Positions 37,853 through 46,681 of a stretch of 64,000 nucleotides of DNA are shown here, piece after piece (the first letter of the stretch is position 1; each line of letters begins with the position of its first letter). The position numbers and the translations under genes were made by a program. This DNA is from Bacteroidaceae bacterium. GTDB taxonomy: Bacteria; Bacteroidota; Bacteroidia; Bacteroidales; Bacteroidaceae. The DNA is taken from positions 124,001 through 188,000 of the forward strand of contig JAFXVN010000072.1 of NCBI GenBank assembly GCA_017524545.1, in the 5' to 3' direction. The notes under the pieces are model-generated. The model was not told where the DNA came from. It worked only from the letters and a program-made list of their open reading frames with translations, and did no database searches.

Positions 37853-40108
37853 TTATTTGTTTATTAGGTTATCTAGACGAGTAATAGTATCGCTTCCTAT
37901 GTTGTTATTATTTATATAGCATTGTATTGCATCTTCCATAATTTTTATAACATCGTTAATAAGTTCTTTTGATTTGAACAAACCTTTAAAGTTGTCATAC
38001 TTTTCTTTGTTCTCTCTATAATGGGCAATAATTCTATATATCACGTTATCAATAGCATTATTTTCTGTGTACTCACCTTCTCCATCAGGGTTTTTATTCG
38101 TCATATATATCTGTGAATCCTTCATTTGAGTAAATCTTTTCGTATATTCCAATCCTACCTCGTCTTTGGGATTTATAATTAAAGCCAAAGAATCTATTAG
38201 CGATGTCGTATGCTGTATAATATCGCCAGAAATAAGTGCTAATATATCCTTGGATATAGTCTCTTCATTAATTGAAAAAGATAATAACGAATACCTGTCT
38301 ATGAATTGGCTTGGTGTAAATTGCATCCATCTTGCCGAGTTTGGGTTCTTTTTATAGAATTCATTGAGCACTCCGAATAGTGTTCTGTCCCATGTGACAA
38401 ATACAGAATCTATTGGATGAACATCGACATCTTTGTCTCCTAAATATTTTAGCATAATTGCATCATTATTGAGGGCAAATGTGGTTTTGAAGCGACCTGT
38501 TTCAGATAGTTTATTCCCTATAATTTTTATTTCATTCTGAATGTCGTATTTAGGAATCTTAATTATTGTTACGCCCATCTTTTCTAGATAGTTCTCTGCT
38601 AATTGACAGTTTATATTTGGGGTATTTGAGATACGAAACTCATAATCATTTAGATACTCTTCAAATGAACCTTCTATTATACCATTATCTCTAAGAAAAC
38701 AATAATGATTATAAAACACATTTCTTGATTCACCGAGCAAAGAAAAACCTGGAAGCGTAGTAAAAGGAATAAGATTCAATGCTTCTTGAATATGTGTACC
38801 GATTTCCCATAAATAACGATTTGTTAGATAAAGCTGTATTTTATTTCTTTTACAATAGTCGCACAATGATTTTGACAACACATAATTGTAGCGACTGTAA
38901 TCACTATTTTTATAGAAGTAACATATAATATGTAACGCTATTGTTGTGTCGATGAATACTTGTTTCCTTTCACGAGCATATTTCTGCAAGTTATCAATAT
39001 TCACTTTCTTGCTAAAAATATAACTTGCACATATTTTTTGTAAATATTTATTCTGTTCGCAAACACCAACTAAATCACTGACTAATTTTTTTTGACTAAT
39101 TTCACTATCTATTTTTCCTTTTACATAATACATCAATTTATTTATAGAAACATTTTCTACAATATTTTGAGCTTCTATTCTTTTGCTGAAATTGTCAATA
39201 TACATATCATTAAGTAATTCTATGTATTCATCGATATATTCTTCTTGATGAAATTCTACCAAGACAGCCCCAATTTGATTAATAAAAAGCTTTTCGTCTA
39301 TTTTGATTTGTTCTATCTGCTTAGATATTTCATCATGAGTATTAGAAGTTAACTCATAAGACTGTATTTCCTTATTATAAAAAATCTTTTTCTCTTTACT
39401 AATCAATTTGTTTATGAGTTTAGTATAAAAAGCGGGATTATCATTAGTTTGAAATTTGTTTATGCACGATTTTGCTATCTCATCTTGTGACATATTCGTG
39501 TTATCATAAAGACATCTCAATATATATGCCTCAACAATCTCTAATTTGACATCAGATGTTTTCCCAAAACTCACCAAATCATAAATTAGATTCTTGTTCT
39601 CATCTTCATATAATGATTTTTTCAATTTGAAATCAGCAAGTCCGCTTGTATCATAAATTACTTGCTGTAAGGCAAAGAACTCTTCTGATTCTTCTGCGAT
39701 TTGGTTAGCATCAACAAATTCCAAATTAATACCATATTCAATTAATGCTTTCTGTTTATATTCTCTTTGAGCTTTATTTGTCAGTTCATACGAATAGAAA
39801 TAGAGTAAATTATTACTCCATCCATATTCTTTCGAGTTTTCCTCTGCCTTAGCTACATCTTCAAATATTTTATTCTTCAACTGTGCTTTTTCTTGAGGTG
39901 TACTTGATTTTTGGATTGTGAGCTGGTATTGTATCTTTCTACCCGCATTATCAAAAACTTTAATATCAATGCCACAATCATTTTTTCCATCCGTTTGTAC
40001 AATGCGATGAAAACCATAGACTTCTTGCAAATAGACCTTTACTATTTTGTCAAACTCAGTTTTTTCACAGGCGGCTATAATTTGCACTAGATTTTTCTTC
40101 CTTGACAT
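37853..40108 (-). CDS. Mrr-like nuclease domain fused to PIN-like nuclease domain
   Basis: In this 751-residue protein, the N-terminal 150 residues look like an Mrr/restriction-endonuclease-type PD-(D/E)xK variant: a core Asp in G-I-D-I-K (D48) followed by strand Y-Q-L-T-I-Q with Q62/Q66 in place of E-x-K. A helical middle (about 190-380) includes a winged-helix-like stretch. A PIN-like domain follows, with four acidic residues in the expected order: D387 in V-F-I-D-T-T-I-A-L, E435 in Y-L-W-E-I-G, D549 in L-N-N-D-A-I-M-L and D574 in V-T-W-D-R-T-L. A helical tail ends it. DNA cleavage plus RNA cleavage in one chain is inferred, not shown. It begins 12 bases after the methyltransferase-HIT gene, so all three genes of the operon are tightly linked. 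It is very AT-rich. Confidence 0.75.
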   Translation of the reverse strand: MSRKKNLVQIIAACEKTEFDKIVKVYLQEVYGFHRIVQTDGKNDCGIDIKVFDNAGRKIQYQLTIQKSSTPQEKAQLKNKIFEDVAKAEENSKEYGWSNNLLYFYSYELTNKAQREYKQKALIEYGINLEFVDANQIAEESEEFFALQQVIYDTSGLADFKLKKSLYEDENKNLIYDLVSFGKTSDVKLEIVEAYILRCLYDNTNMSQDEIAKSCINKFQTNDNPAFYTKLINKLISKEKKIFYNKEIQSYELTSNTHDEISKQIEQIKIDEKLFINQIGAVLVEFHQEEYIDEYIELLNDMYIDNFSKRIEAQNIVENVSINKLMYYVKGKIDSEISQKKLVSDLVGVCEQNKYLQKICASYIFSKKVNIDNLQKYARERKQVFIDTTIALHIICYFYKNSDYSRYNYVLSKSLCDYCKRNKIQLYLTNRYLWEIGTHIQEALNLIPFTTLPGFSLLGESRNVFYNHYCFLRDNGIIEGSFEEYLNDYEFRISNTPNINCQLAENYLEKMGVTIIKIPKYDIQNEIKIIGNKLSETGRFKTTFALNNDAIMLKYLGDKDVDVHPIDSVFVTWDRTLFGVLNEFYKKNPNSARWMQFTPSQFIDRYSLLSFSINEETISKDILALISGDIIQHTTSLIDSLALIINPKDEVGLEYTKRFTQMKDSQIYMTNKNPDGEGEYTENNAIDNVIYRIIAHYRENKEKYDNFKGLFKSKELINDVIKIMEDAIQCYINNNNIGSDTITRLDNLINK

Positions 40109-40120
40109 AATTATACTGAA

Positions 40121-40990
40121 TTAATATTTTTGTTTGCTTGGAATAACTCCCCTTACTCCTCCCTTGGGATTCTCAACATCACCTTTGTAACGTGGAATTA
40201 AATGCATGTGACAATGGAATACACTTTGTCCAGCATATTCACCAACATTGATGCCTATATTGTAGCCGTCAGGATGGAAACGTTCATCAACTTTCTGCTT
40301 CACATATTGCAACACTACATTCATTGCCTCGCGCTCGTGATTAGTGAGGTCAAAATAGTTGGCAACATGCCGTTTGGGAATTATCAGGGCATGACCTGGA
40401 GAAACAGGATAACCATCGTAGAATGCAACGCACGTAGCTGTCTCACATACTATTTCAACCCTCCTTGATAACCTACAGAAGGGACATTTCTCACCGTCCT
40501 TGCGAGGTAGTTTGTTAAAGTGGTTGTATTGATACAGTTCGTAACTCTTGTTGGCAACGAGACTCTTGTATGGCAATTTGACGTTGCACTGATAGGTATA
40601 TTGTTTATGTATGGCGTGGAGTCGGAAGCCTTCTTCTGTCAAGTCACGACGTACTGCAAAATATGCAGTTCCTTTTGGAGAGAGAAGATTAGTAACATTC
40701 ATCAATACCTCCGCTTGGGCATAGGGCTCAAGAACATTCAGTACATAATTACAGATGATGGTATCAAACTTTCCTTCGGGGAAGTCGGGCCGATAGTAAT
40801 AATCATATCCTGTAATGTCGTATCCTTGCTTTTTCAGTTCGTCAGTATCGAATCCGAAACCGCAACCGAAGTCAAGAATCTTTCCTTTCAGCAGTTGATG
40901 TTGCATGAGGTATCTAGTCGGCACAGAAAAGTCTGTGCGTTTGATAGCCGTGAGGTAGGGATGATTTATTTTCTCTGGTTCCATAATCAT
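40121..40990 (-). CDS. Methyltransferase-HIT fusion
   Basis: The start ATG at 40990 comes one base after the HNH stop codon (289 residues). Residues about 25-130 form a class I SAM methyltransferase (L-D-F-G-C-G-F-G-F-D, then G-Y-D, and N-Y-V-L-N-V-L). The spacing and the Y-V-L-N-V-L motif recall the putative methyltransferase associated with DNA phosphorothioation loci, though no dnd genes are present. Residues about 165-289 form a HIT domain with a C-P-F-C zinc pair and the active-site H-C-H-M-H-L-I-P-R. HIT enzymes act on nucleotides or nucleotidylated groups. Fusing the two suggests a modification chemistry in which a nucleotide intermediate is removed; that is inference. Confidence 0.85.
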   Translation of the reverse strand: MIMEPEKINHPYLTAIKRTDFSVPTRYLMQHQLLKGKILDFGCGFGFDTDELKKQGYDITGYDYYYRPDFPEGKFDTIICNYVLNVLEPYAQAEVLMNVTNLLSPKGTAYFAVRRDLTEEGFRLHAIHKQYTYQCNVKLPYKSLVANKSYELYQYNHFNKLPRKDGEKCPFCRLSRRVEIVCETATCVAFYDGYPVSPGHALIIPKRHVANYFDLTNHEREAMNVVLQYVKQKVDERFHPDGYNIGINVGEYAGQSVFHCHMHLIPRYKGDVENPKGGVRGVIPSKQKY

Positions 40991-40991
40991 T

Positions 40992-42062
40992 TTAGTATTT
41001 CCAGACCTCAAAACCCATATTCAGGGCAATTTGGTTGATTGGATTAAACGTTCTTTCGTATAGTTTGCGAAAATGAGCATCATCCATGTCCGCCAGTTCT
41101 CTTGCCGTATAACCGAGAGAAATGAAGTCCTCCATAACCTTCGGCTCCTTATTATTCTTAATTAGCAATTGTAAGGAATGATGTTGTAATTCTGCCAATT
41201 TAGGCAAGTAAACGTTCAAGTCTGGGAGATTATTACTCTTTGAAGAATTGATGCTGCCGTCAGAAGGAATCAGGTTCCATAACAAATCATGAGAAACAAA
41301 ACTCCAAGGGATAAAATGATCAAGATCATAATCTTTCGGATGAAGTTCCTTGTCTGTATAGATGCAATGAATAGGACCTCCTATTTCCATCACCATATCC
41401 CAATAATTATGCTGCCTTGCAAGTGAATTTCTAACTTCAGGACGAATCAATTTGCTAGAGATGGCAGGTACGTTGGGATTCCTTGTTTGCAAGAATAACG
41501 TAAGATTCCAATAAGCAAAATCTATTAAAATATTGTAATGTGTATGCAGATAAGTGTCCCAAGCATTATTGAGAACGATGTAGAAATCCGAGCCCTCCTT
41601 GTACAAAGCATATAGACTTCCATTCTCCAATGTCTGGGAACGTCTGACCATCTCCTTGTCATCAGAGGTGTCAATCCATGGGCGTAGGAAACGATAGGGA
41701 ACATTCAGTGTGAGTGTGTTTAATAGTCGCTTTATCTGTTTGTCCTCTAATCTGCTTTTCAAGCCTTCAATGATTATCTGAGAATTGGCATCAATGGGAA
41801 TCTGTGTGATGTGCTGTAAATCCATCACAATATCAAATAGAGAATCGCTCTTACCAAAGGACAGGCGGAAATAGTGAATAGGATACCATGCATTTGCAAT
41901 CATTCTGATTACGATGTCCCATACGCTGATTCTCGGATTGTCCGATTTTGCGTGTATCTGCATAATCGATACAAACCAGAAGAATTTGTATGCTGCAACT
42001 GTATTTGAGAAAATCTTCCCAAGCCGGTTCGTGGTCAGTATGTCAGACGTCGGTATTTGCAT
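40992..42062 (-). CDS. HNH endonuclease
   Basis: The 356-residue product has a long helical N-terminal part (1-220) without recognised motifs. The C-terminal HNH nuclease core is around 237-275: C-I-Y-T-D near 235, D-L-D-H-F-I-P-W-S-F, then W-N-L-I-P and N-S-S-K-S-N. The zinc-type second cysteine pair is not evident. It is the first gene of a minus-strand operon whose next gene is a methyltransferase-HIT fusion one base away; a nuclease beside a methyltransferase fits a restriction-like pair. The promoter box is at 42136-42143. Confidence 0.85.
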   Translation of the reverse strand: MQIPTSDILTTNRLGKIFSNTVAAYKFFWFVSIMQIHAKSDNPRISVWDIVIRMIANAWYPIHYFRLSFGKSDSLFDIVMDLQHITQIPIDANSQIIIEGLKSRLEDKQIKRLLNTLTLNVPYRFLRPWIDTSDDKEMVRRSQTLENGSLYALYKEGSDFYIVLNNAWDTYLHTHYNILIDFAYWNLTLFLQTRNPNVPAISSKLIRPEVRNSLARQHNYWDMVMEIGGPIHCIYTDKELHPKDYDLDHFIPWSFVSHDLLWNLIPSDGSINSSKSNNLPDLNVYLPKLAELQHHSLQLLIKNNKEPKVMEDFISLGYTARELADMDDAHFRKLYERTFNPINQIALNMGFEVWKY

Positions 42063-42135
42063 TAAATATTCATTATGTCTAAGTATATTTTAATATCTGT
42101 GAATTTTCTTATTCTGAATTGTCAATTTTTGGATA

Positions 42136-42143
42136 CAAAGATA
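42136..42143 (-). promoter_or_regulatory. -7 box TATCTTTG for the HNH operon
   Basis: On the minus strand, TATCTTTG lies about 73 bases before the HNH start codon. No competing box is seen in this AT-rich gap (42063-42412), which otherwise holds no gene. Confidence 0.6.
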
Positions 42144-42412
42144 ATAATAAATAATGTAAAAGCTGCAATGTTATGTGAAAAACTATAGTATTTTTTGCAG
42201 AATTAACAATAAAAGGCAACTATAGGTGACATTTTTCCTATAGTTGCGCTTTTGAAAAGAGACTTTCCGTTTCACTCCTTATAAGATTCAATCAATACTT
42301 TAACCACTGAAGAGCCATTTGTGTCAACCTTTAAGTCACGTGAACGATTTGGTGCAAATTTACGGTAAAAATCCGAAAAACGGCAGAAAGTTACAAAGTT
42401 TAACCAAAAGTA

Positions 42413-42447
42413 AAATCCCGCATAACTACTTGAGTTATACGGGATTT
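42413..42447 (-). terminator. Original dnaK-downstream terminator, now left of the element
   Basis: A 15-bp stem with one G-U pair, a 5-base loop and T-rich sequence on the minus strand. It sits 31 bases outside the left attachment repeat, as the terminator at 62260 sits outside dnaK at the right end. Confidence 0.75.
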
Positions 42448-42477
42448 CTATAATTGCTTGTTGTTTGCTTATCAAAC

Positions 42478-42497
42478 TTACTTCACCTCCTCTAAGT
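42478..42497. repeat. Left attachment repeat
   Basis: Matches the last 20 bases of dnaK (62335-62354) at 19 of 20 positions and lies beside a terminator similar to the one at dnaK. The gap from here to 42715 has no gene. Confidence 0.8.
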
Positions 42498-42715
42498 AGC
42501 ACATCACTGAGAGTCAGCGCTTTAAGCCACATTGTGACAAGATTGTGCCAGCGTTTTGATAAGTTTTTCAAAAGGTTGATAAGTCTTCATAAATCAAAAT
42601 TCTGATTGTTTTATGATGTTTTATCAAAACTTTGGGAAAGTACGATTAGATTAGAGGCTCTAATATAACATCCTGTATGTTGGATGATATACAAGTATAA
42701 GCGAAGAACGTTGTT

Positions 42716-43564
42716 CTAAACAGCCTTGCGCTGTCCGAATGCTTGTAAGGATGGTAAGGTCTTCAGTTTGCCTAAGACCTTCTGCACCTCACGATGTGCC
42801 CACTGCTTGTTCTTGCGATACTTCTTGCCTATCTGTTCGTAGTTCATCTGGGGACATGATATGCCATAGTAAAGGAAAAGAAGATCTTTCTCTCTACGTG
42901 AAAGCTCTTTGGTCGTGTTCTCAACGAATGACATGGAGTCGCAATTGTCACAGATTGTATCTTCATTGTATGAAGTGTCAGGGAGGTCAACCTGCTTCGT
43001 GCTTCCATCATCATCAGTGTATGTCAAGCCATCACAGATAGGAGCACAGATTTCGCCATCTACCAGTTTGCCCAGTTTCTCAATACTTATTCCCAAAAAC
43101 TCCGCACAACGAGTTATTGCCTCCTCGTTTTGAGGTGTGCCATACTTGTTGACGTATTGCTCGTATTTTCTATAAAGAGCATATTCTTTATCAGGAAGTA
43201 CAACTGCATTTGCATGGCGAAGGCAAAGGAATATCTCTTTCTTGATATAATGGGTGGCATAGGATGAGAAGTATGCATCTCTGCTCCAGTCGAAAACGAT
43301 GGCTGCTTCTATTAGTCCCATGTTGCCTGCTTGGATTAAATCTTCTAATGGCATGCCTTTATCAGAATATCGTTTTGCGATAGTCACAACAAGTCGAAGA
43401 TTGCCATTGATCAGTAGCTCACGTCCCTTCTGAGCAGTCATGGTTCCATTCACAACGGAATGGCGGATTTCCTTCTCCTTGTCTGCAGTCAAAGGAGGGA
43501 AATGTCCTACCTCTTTATAATAGAGGCTACAGATGTCAATACTGTTATCCTTATATGCTTTCAT
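42716..43564 (-). CDS. Element-borne RpoD-like sigma-70 factor
   Basis: The 282-residue protein has a complete primary-type layout. Region 1.2 is at about 9-35 (C-S-L-Y-Y-K-E-V-G). Region 2 is at about 50-120 (N-L-R-L-V-V-T-I-A-K-R-Y, D-L-I-Q-A-G-N-M-G-L, F-S-S-Y-A-T-H-Y-I-K-K-E-I). A degraded region 3 carries an acidic, Asp-rich insert near 185-205. Region 4 (R-E-K-D-L-L-F-L-Y-Y, then Y-E-Q-I-G-K-K-Y) closes it. Its length is close to the roughly 286-residue RpoD of Bacteroidetes, yet it diverges from it. Sigma factors of this class on a mobilizable element are unusual. It overlaps the upstream membrane-protein gene by 14 bases, so the two are coupled. It may redirect RNA polymerase to element promoters. 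Confidence 0.9.
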   Translation of the reverse strand: MKAYKDNSIDICSLYYKEVGHFPPLTADKEKEIRHSVVNGTMTAQKGRELLINGNLRLVVTIAKRYSDKGMPLEDLIQAGNMGLIEAAIVFDWSRDAYFSSYATHYIKKEIFLCLRHANAVVLPDKEYALYRKYEQYVNKYGTPQNEEAITRCAEFLGISIEKLGKLVDGEICAPICDGLTYTDDDGSTKQVDLPDTSYNEDTICDNCDSMSFVENTTKELSRREKDLLFLYYGISCPQMNYEQIGKKYRKNKQWAHREVQKVLGKLKTLPSLQAFGQRKAV

Positions 43565-44414
43565 TATTATTCGGATTACATGTTCTTCTCATATCCTCAA
43601 CTATCTCCTCAAGTGAGACAGAATCAGATATTTTCGAGAATTTGCTTGAAGATGTTTTGCTGAAATTGCTTATCAATGAATCCAATGACGTGTTAGGGAA
43701 CCAGTTACCAAATACCTTTTCTTGGAATTTTGCCATAACATCGACAGGTATTTCACAAAACAGTTGTACGTTCGAACAAAACACTCTAATGTCTGCCTTA
43801 GAATATGACTTATTGCAAGCAAGCTGTTCATAGCGCATATCAGCGTCCATGCATACCAAAAATCGAATGATCGATTCATCCAATGAACGGTAGTCCTCTA
43901 ATCGACCGGCAAAGAAAAGCCTGGTATATTCCTCAACAAGGATGTTTCTTTTCTTTATTCTATCTTCTTCAATTCTTCTAAGCCTCGTGATCATTTCCTC
44001 CAAAGCCTGTTGATTGCGTATATAATTCTTTATATCTTCAGGCAAACCATCCATTCCATATTCCCTGAGCAATGCAAGCACTTCTGCTCTAGCCTTGTCA
44101 GAAAGAGAGTTATGAGCATAAGTCTCACGCACATCCTTTATAATATATGGAGTAGCATATTTTTTGCCTATTGCCGTAAATTTCACTATTGTCCAATTTG
44201 ATAAACGTAAAACAATAGCTAAGGCTCCGTTCAATACAACAGCTTCCACAAAGAATAATGCTATTGTCATGGAGCATCCCAAACTATGCTGAAATCCTAC
44301 ACCTATTGATCCCAAAGCAGATATAGTAAAGATTGCAAACTCTACAACGAAAGGGATTACATTAGGAAAGGATCCCAGTATCGTGATGCAAACGCTTAAT
44401 ATTTTCTCTTTCAT
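43551..44414 (-). CDS. N-terminal membrane protein with cytosolic helical domain
   Basis: The 287-residue product is not recognised. Residues about 8-36 and 43-70 are hydrophobic helices; the rest is soluble, charged and helical (a coiled-coil-like stretch near 125-155). It ends in a Ser-rich tail. It lies four bases after the HTH gene and overlaps the sigma gene. A membrane anchor coupled to a sigma factor suggests an anti-sigma-type role or a membrane-linked sensor, but no anti-sigma signature is visible. Confidence 0.6.
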   Translation of the reverse strand: MKEKILSVCITILGSFPNVIPFVVEFAIFTISALGSIGVGFQHSLGCSMTIALFFVEAVVLNGALAIVLRLSNWTIVKFTAIGKKYATPYIIKDVRETYAHNSLSDKARAEVLALLREYGMDGLPEDIKNYIRNQQALEEMITRLRRIEEDRIKKRNILVEEYTRLFFAGRLEDYRSLDESIIRFLVCMDADMRYEQLACNKSYSKADIRVFCSNVQLFCEIPVDVMAKFQEKVFGNWFPNTSLDSLISNFSKTSSSKFSKISDSVSLEEIVEDMRRTCNPNNNESI

Positions 44415-44418
44415 CTTT

Positions 44419-44724
44419 TTATCTCTTATTTGTTTTCTGCGAAGTAATGTACTCTTCTATATCATCCAACTTATATGCTATCTTATGAGGACCAAGACGA
44501 ACTGGATATAATCCACCATCGGGGAGCTTCCCTAATCGCCACAAAGTGGTTGCAGAACAACCAAGCATCTGTTGTGTCTCTTTTGCCGTGAGAAGTCTTG
44601 TCTGATTGTCTCTGAATTCATGCTGTAATTGATAATCTCGTAATGCTTTGCGAACAGCCGACTCTATGAGCTCATGCTGCTGCTTGTGAGTCATGATGAC
44701 AATTGAATTATCCTTGTTTGCCAT
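44419..44724 (-). CDS. AlpA/excisionase-type HTH protein
   Basis: The 101-residue product has a helical N-terminus and an HTH_17-type DNA-binding domain at about 45-95 (L-L-T-A-K-E-T-Q-Q-M-L-G-C-S, T-L-W-R-L, V-R-L-G, Y-K-L-D-D-I-E-E-Y-I). It is the first gene of the sigma-factor cassette. A promoter box is at 44771-44778. A regulator or recombination directionality factor is possible. Confidence 0.8.
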   Translation of the reverse strand: MANKDNSIVIMTHKQQHELIESAVRKALRDYQLQHEFRDNQTRLLTAKETQQMLGCSATTLWRLGKLPDGGLYPVRLGPHKIAYKLDDIEEYITSQKTNKR

Positions 44725-44770
44725 AGTTGAAATTATTGTAAGTTTATTGCTGTTTATTTCAATTTTTTGG

Positions 44771-44778
44771 CAAAGTTA
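44771..44778 (-). promoter_or_regulatory. -7 box TAACTTTG for the sigma-factor cassette
   Basis: Minus-strand match 46 bases before the HTH start. The 298-base divergent gap 44725-45022 also holds ACGCG-CACA-CGCGT (44827-44840), a possible operator, and the plus-strand promoter for the WYL gene. Confidence 0.6.
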
Positions 44779-44988
44779 TATATAAAAGATGGAATAAGAC
44801 ACAACTTTTTTAATACCCAAAAATCTACGCGCACACGCGTATAATACAAGAAATGTCTATATGAATAATGCGTGTTACTGTACCAAATAACGGTACATTT
44901 GTTAACAAAGAATAACAGAGTATGTTATTTAATCCTAACAAAACATGGATTGTTTCTGAAACTTTCTGATTATTTCAAATATTTACAC

Positions 44989-44996
44989 TAACTTTG
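44989..44996 (+). promoter_or_regulatory. -7 box TAACTTTG for the WYL gene
   Basis: Plus-strand match 26 bases before the ATG at 45023, divergent from the sigma-cassette promoter. Confidence 0.65.
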
Positions 44997-45022
44997 CACG
45001 TACCCAATTATGCAAAGAAGGA

Positions 45023-46006
45023 ATGAAAAAGGAATCTGTAAGCACAAAAGTCAGTGAAACCATACGACTCTATCAATGGTTCATCTCAACTATCGTGTCC
45101 CATGGTCATATCAGCTTTTCGAAACTGAATGAATTATGGGTAACAAGTCGTATGGAGGAAGGTTGTCCTCTTTCTCGCACAACATTCAACCGCTATCGCG
45201 AAGGAATAAAAGAACTGTATGGTATAGAGATATTGTGTGAAATAGGTGGCAATGACAAAAACAAGTATTACATCCGTAACAAAGCAGACCTTTACGATGA
45301 TTCGCCTTTGCTATGGTCAACAAATGCTATGGCCTTGAATGCATTGCTTTATAAGCATGATTCCATCCGAAGAAGAATATCTATAGATCAAAACTTCAAC
45401 ATGGAACATTTGGATGTTATAATGGAAGCAATAGAGAATCATCAGGTACTTCTTGCAATAACTTGGGATTATAAGAAAAGAAAGCACATGTCTGTACGCA
45501 TCAACCCTTATGGCCTTGTCCTTAGACAAAATCAATGGTTCATCATTAGTATTACTGAGGGCGACTACCCTTCAACATGTGTTGAAATGCTTAGCATGGA
45601 AGGGGAACCTGCTTATCAGTATTACATGGTGTCAGAATTTGTACAAGTAGAGAACACAGGTGAACGCTTTGTGCAGAACAAATACTTCAAATTGCACAAA
45701 GCCATTTCTATGGCACCAGAATTGAGACATCATAAAAGAGAAGAATCAAAGAAGGAGATTGTTCTGATGGCAAACAACACTGCTCTGATGAAGATACGAT
45801 CGCAGAACAGTTTCCTTTATAATGTAGAAGAAGCTGAGAACACCGCCATGTCGAAAGTTTCACTCTATTGCTTTGGAACAGATGCTGCTGTCGACTTTAT
45901 ATTATCCCTTGGCCCAGATGTAGAGATTGTTGGTCCAAATGACATACGAGATATTGTGGTTAGCAAACTAATGTCTATGTGTCATGATTACTTTGAAGTG
46001 ATATAA
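45023..46006 (+). CDS. WYL-domain regulator divergent from the sigma cassette
   Basis: The 327-residue product has an N-terminal winged helix (about 10-80, S-R-T-T-F-N-R-Y-R-E-G-I) and a WYL domain (about 138-200: L-A-I-T-W-D-Y, I-N-P-Y-G-L-V-L, Q-W-F-I-I-S), followed by a WCX-like C-terminal part. It is divergent from the HTH/membrane/sigma cassette over a shared 298-base region, so it probably controls that cassette. It is unrelated in detail to the WYL protein at 31659. Confidence 0.85.
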   Translation: MKKESVSTKVSETIRLYQWFISTIVSHGHISFSKLNELWVTSRMEEGCPLSRTTFNRYREGIKELYGIEILCEIGGNDKNKYYIRNKADLYDDSPLLWSTNAMALNALLYKHDSIRRRISIDQNFNMEHLDVIMEAIENHQVLLAITWDYKKRKHMSVRINPYGLVLRQNQWFIISITEGDYPSTCVEMLSMEGEPAYQYYMVSEFVQVENTGERFVQNKYFKLHKAISMAPELRHHKREESKKEIVLMANNTALMKIRSQNSFLYNVEEAENTAMSKVSLYCFGTDAAVDFILSLGPDVEIVGPNDIRDIVVSKLMSMCHDYFEVI

Positions 46007-46161
46007 ACCGTACCATTAACGTAATAAGAATTATTATTAATTTATATCGAGCTGTTGTCTTTGTAAGTGTTGATGACGACAACAATTTTTCCTTTAGAAC
46101 TCCACAACTACCTTTGTTAAAAAACATTTATCGTGCAATAATGTTAATTAATCGTTAAAAC

Positions 46162-46203
46162 ACGAACAATATTTGGTAGTTCGAAATAATGTTCGTAACT
46201 TTG
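46162..46203 (+). promoter_or_regulatory. arsR promoter with ArsR-type operator
   Basis: The inverted arms ACGAACAATATT (46162) and AATAATGTTCGT (ending 46196) match at 10 of 12 positions. They run straight into the -7 box TAACTTTG (46196-46203), so repressor binding would block RNA polymerase. The region 46007-46161 holds no gene. Confidence 0.7.
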
Positions 46204-46231
46204 CGACCAGAAAATCAAGCAAACGCTTATT

Positions 46232-46561
46232 ATGGCAGAAAAGAAATATTGTATAAAGACAGAAACATTGGCGGGATTTGCAAAGGCCCTGGGACATCCG
46301 GCTCGCATTGCCATCATGAAGTTTCTGGCAAAGCAAGACACCTGTTACTTCGGTGACATTCATGAGGAGTTGCCTATTGCCAAGGCTACTGTAAGTCAGC
46401 ATCTGTCGGCTTTGAAGGAAGCTGGATTGATTCAGGGGGAGATTGAGACACCTAAAGTGAGATACTGCATCAATCGTGAGAACTGGCAGTATGCTCAGCA
46501 GCTGTTCTCGGAGTTCTGGAGCATGGAACTATGCGAGAAGAAAGAGGAGTGCTGCAAGTAA
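46232..46561 (+). CDS. arsR: ArsR-family arsenic-responsive repressor
   Basis: The 109-residue winged-helix ArsR/SmtB protein has [10 protein letters not shown] near 20, recognition helix region [15 protein letters not shown] near 52-66, and wing P-K-V-R-Y-C-I. The classical E-L-C-V-C motif is absent. Cysteines in D-T-C-Y, V-R-Y-C and the C-terminal C-E-K-K-E-E-C-C are candidate arsenite ligands, a different arrangement seen in other ArsR branches. It is the first gene of the ars operon and is preceded by an inverted-repeat operator. Confidence 0.9.
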   Translation: MAEKKYCIKTETLAGFAKALGHPARIAIMKFLAKQDTCYFGDIHEELPIAKATVSQHLSALKEAGLIQGEIETPKVRYCINRENWQYAQQLFSEFWSMELCEKKEECCK

Positions 46562-46599
46562 TTCTTCTTACGCTCTAATCCTCTCTTTGATATAATTGT

Positions 46600-46630
46600 A
46601 CCCTCGTGGCAGGCTTCGAGGGTTTTCTTT
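46600..46630 (+). terminator. Hairpin between arsR and the thioredoxin-like gene
   Basis: A 7-bp stem (ACCCTCG/CGAGGGT) followed by T-rich sequence. It can reduce read-through and so set arsR apart from the downstream ars genes. Confidence 0.65.
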
Positions 46631-46681
46631 AAATTAACACGTTCGTTGTTTTGCGAATTGTAAACATTAAACAATATAAGT

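Noticed and set aside
42272..42571. Minus-strand open frame of 99 codons
   Set aside because: It runs through the terminator hairpin and the attachment repeat; no promoter or family resemblance.
44827..44840. ACGCG-CACA-CGCGT as a confirmed operator
   Set aside because: It is short and only one copy is seen; noted as possible within the divergent promoter region.
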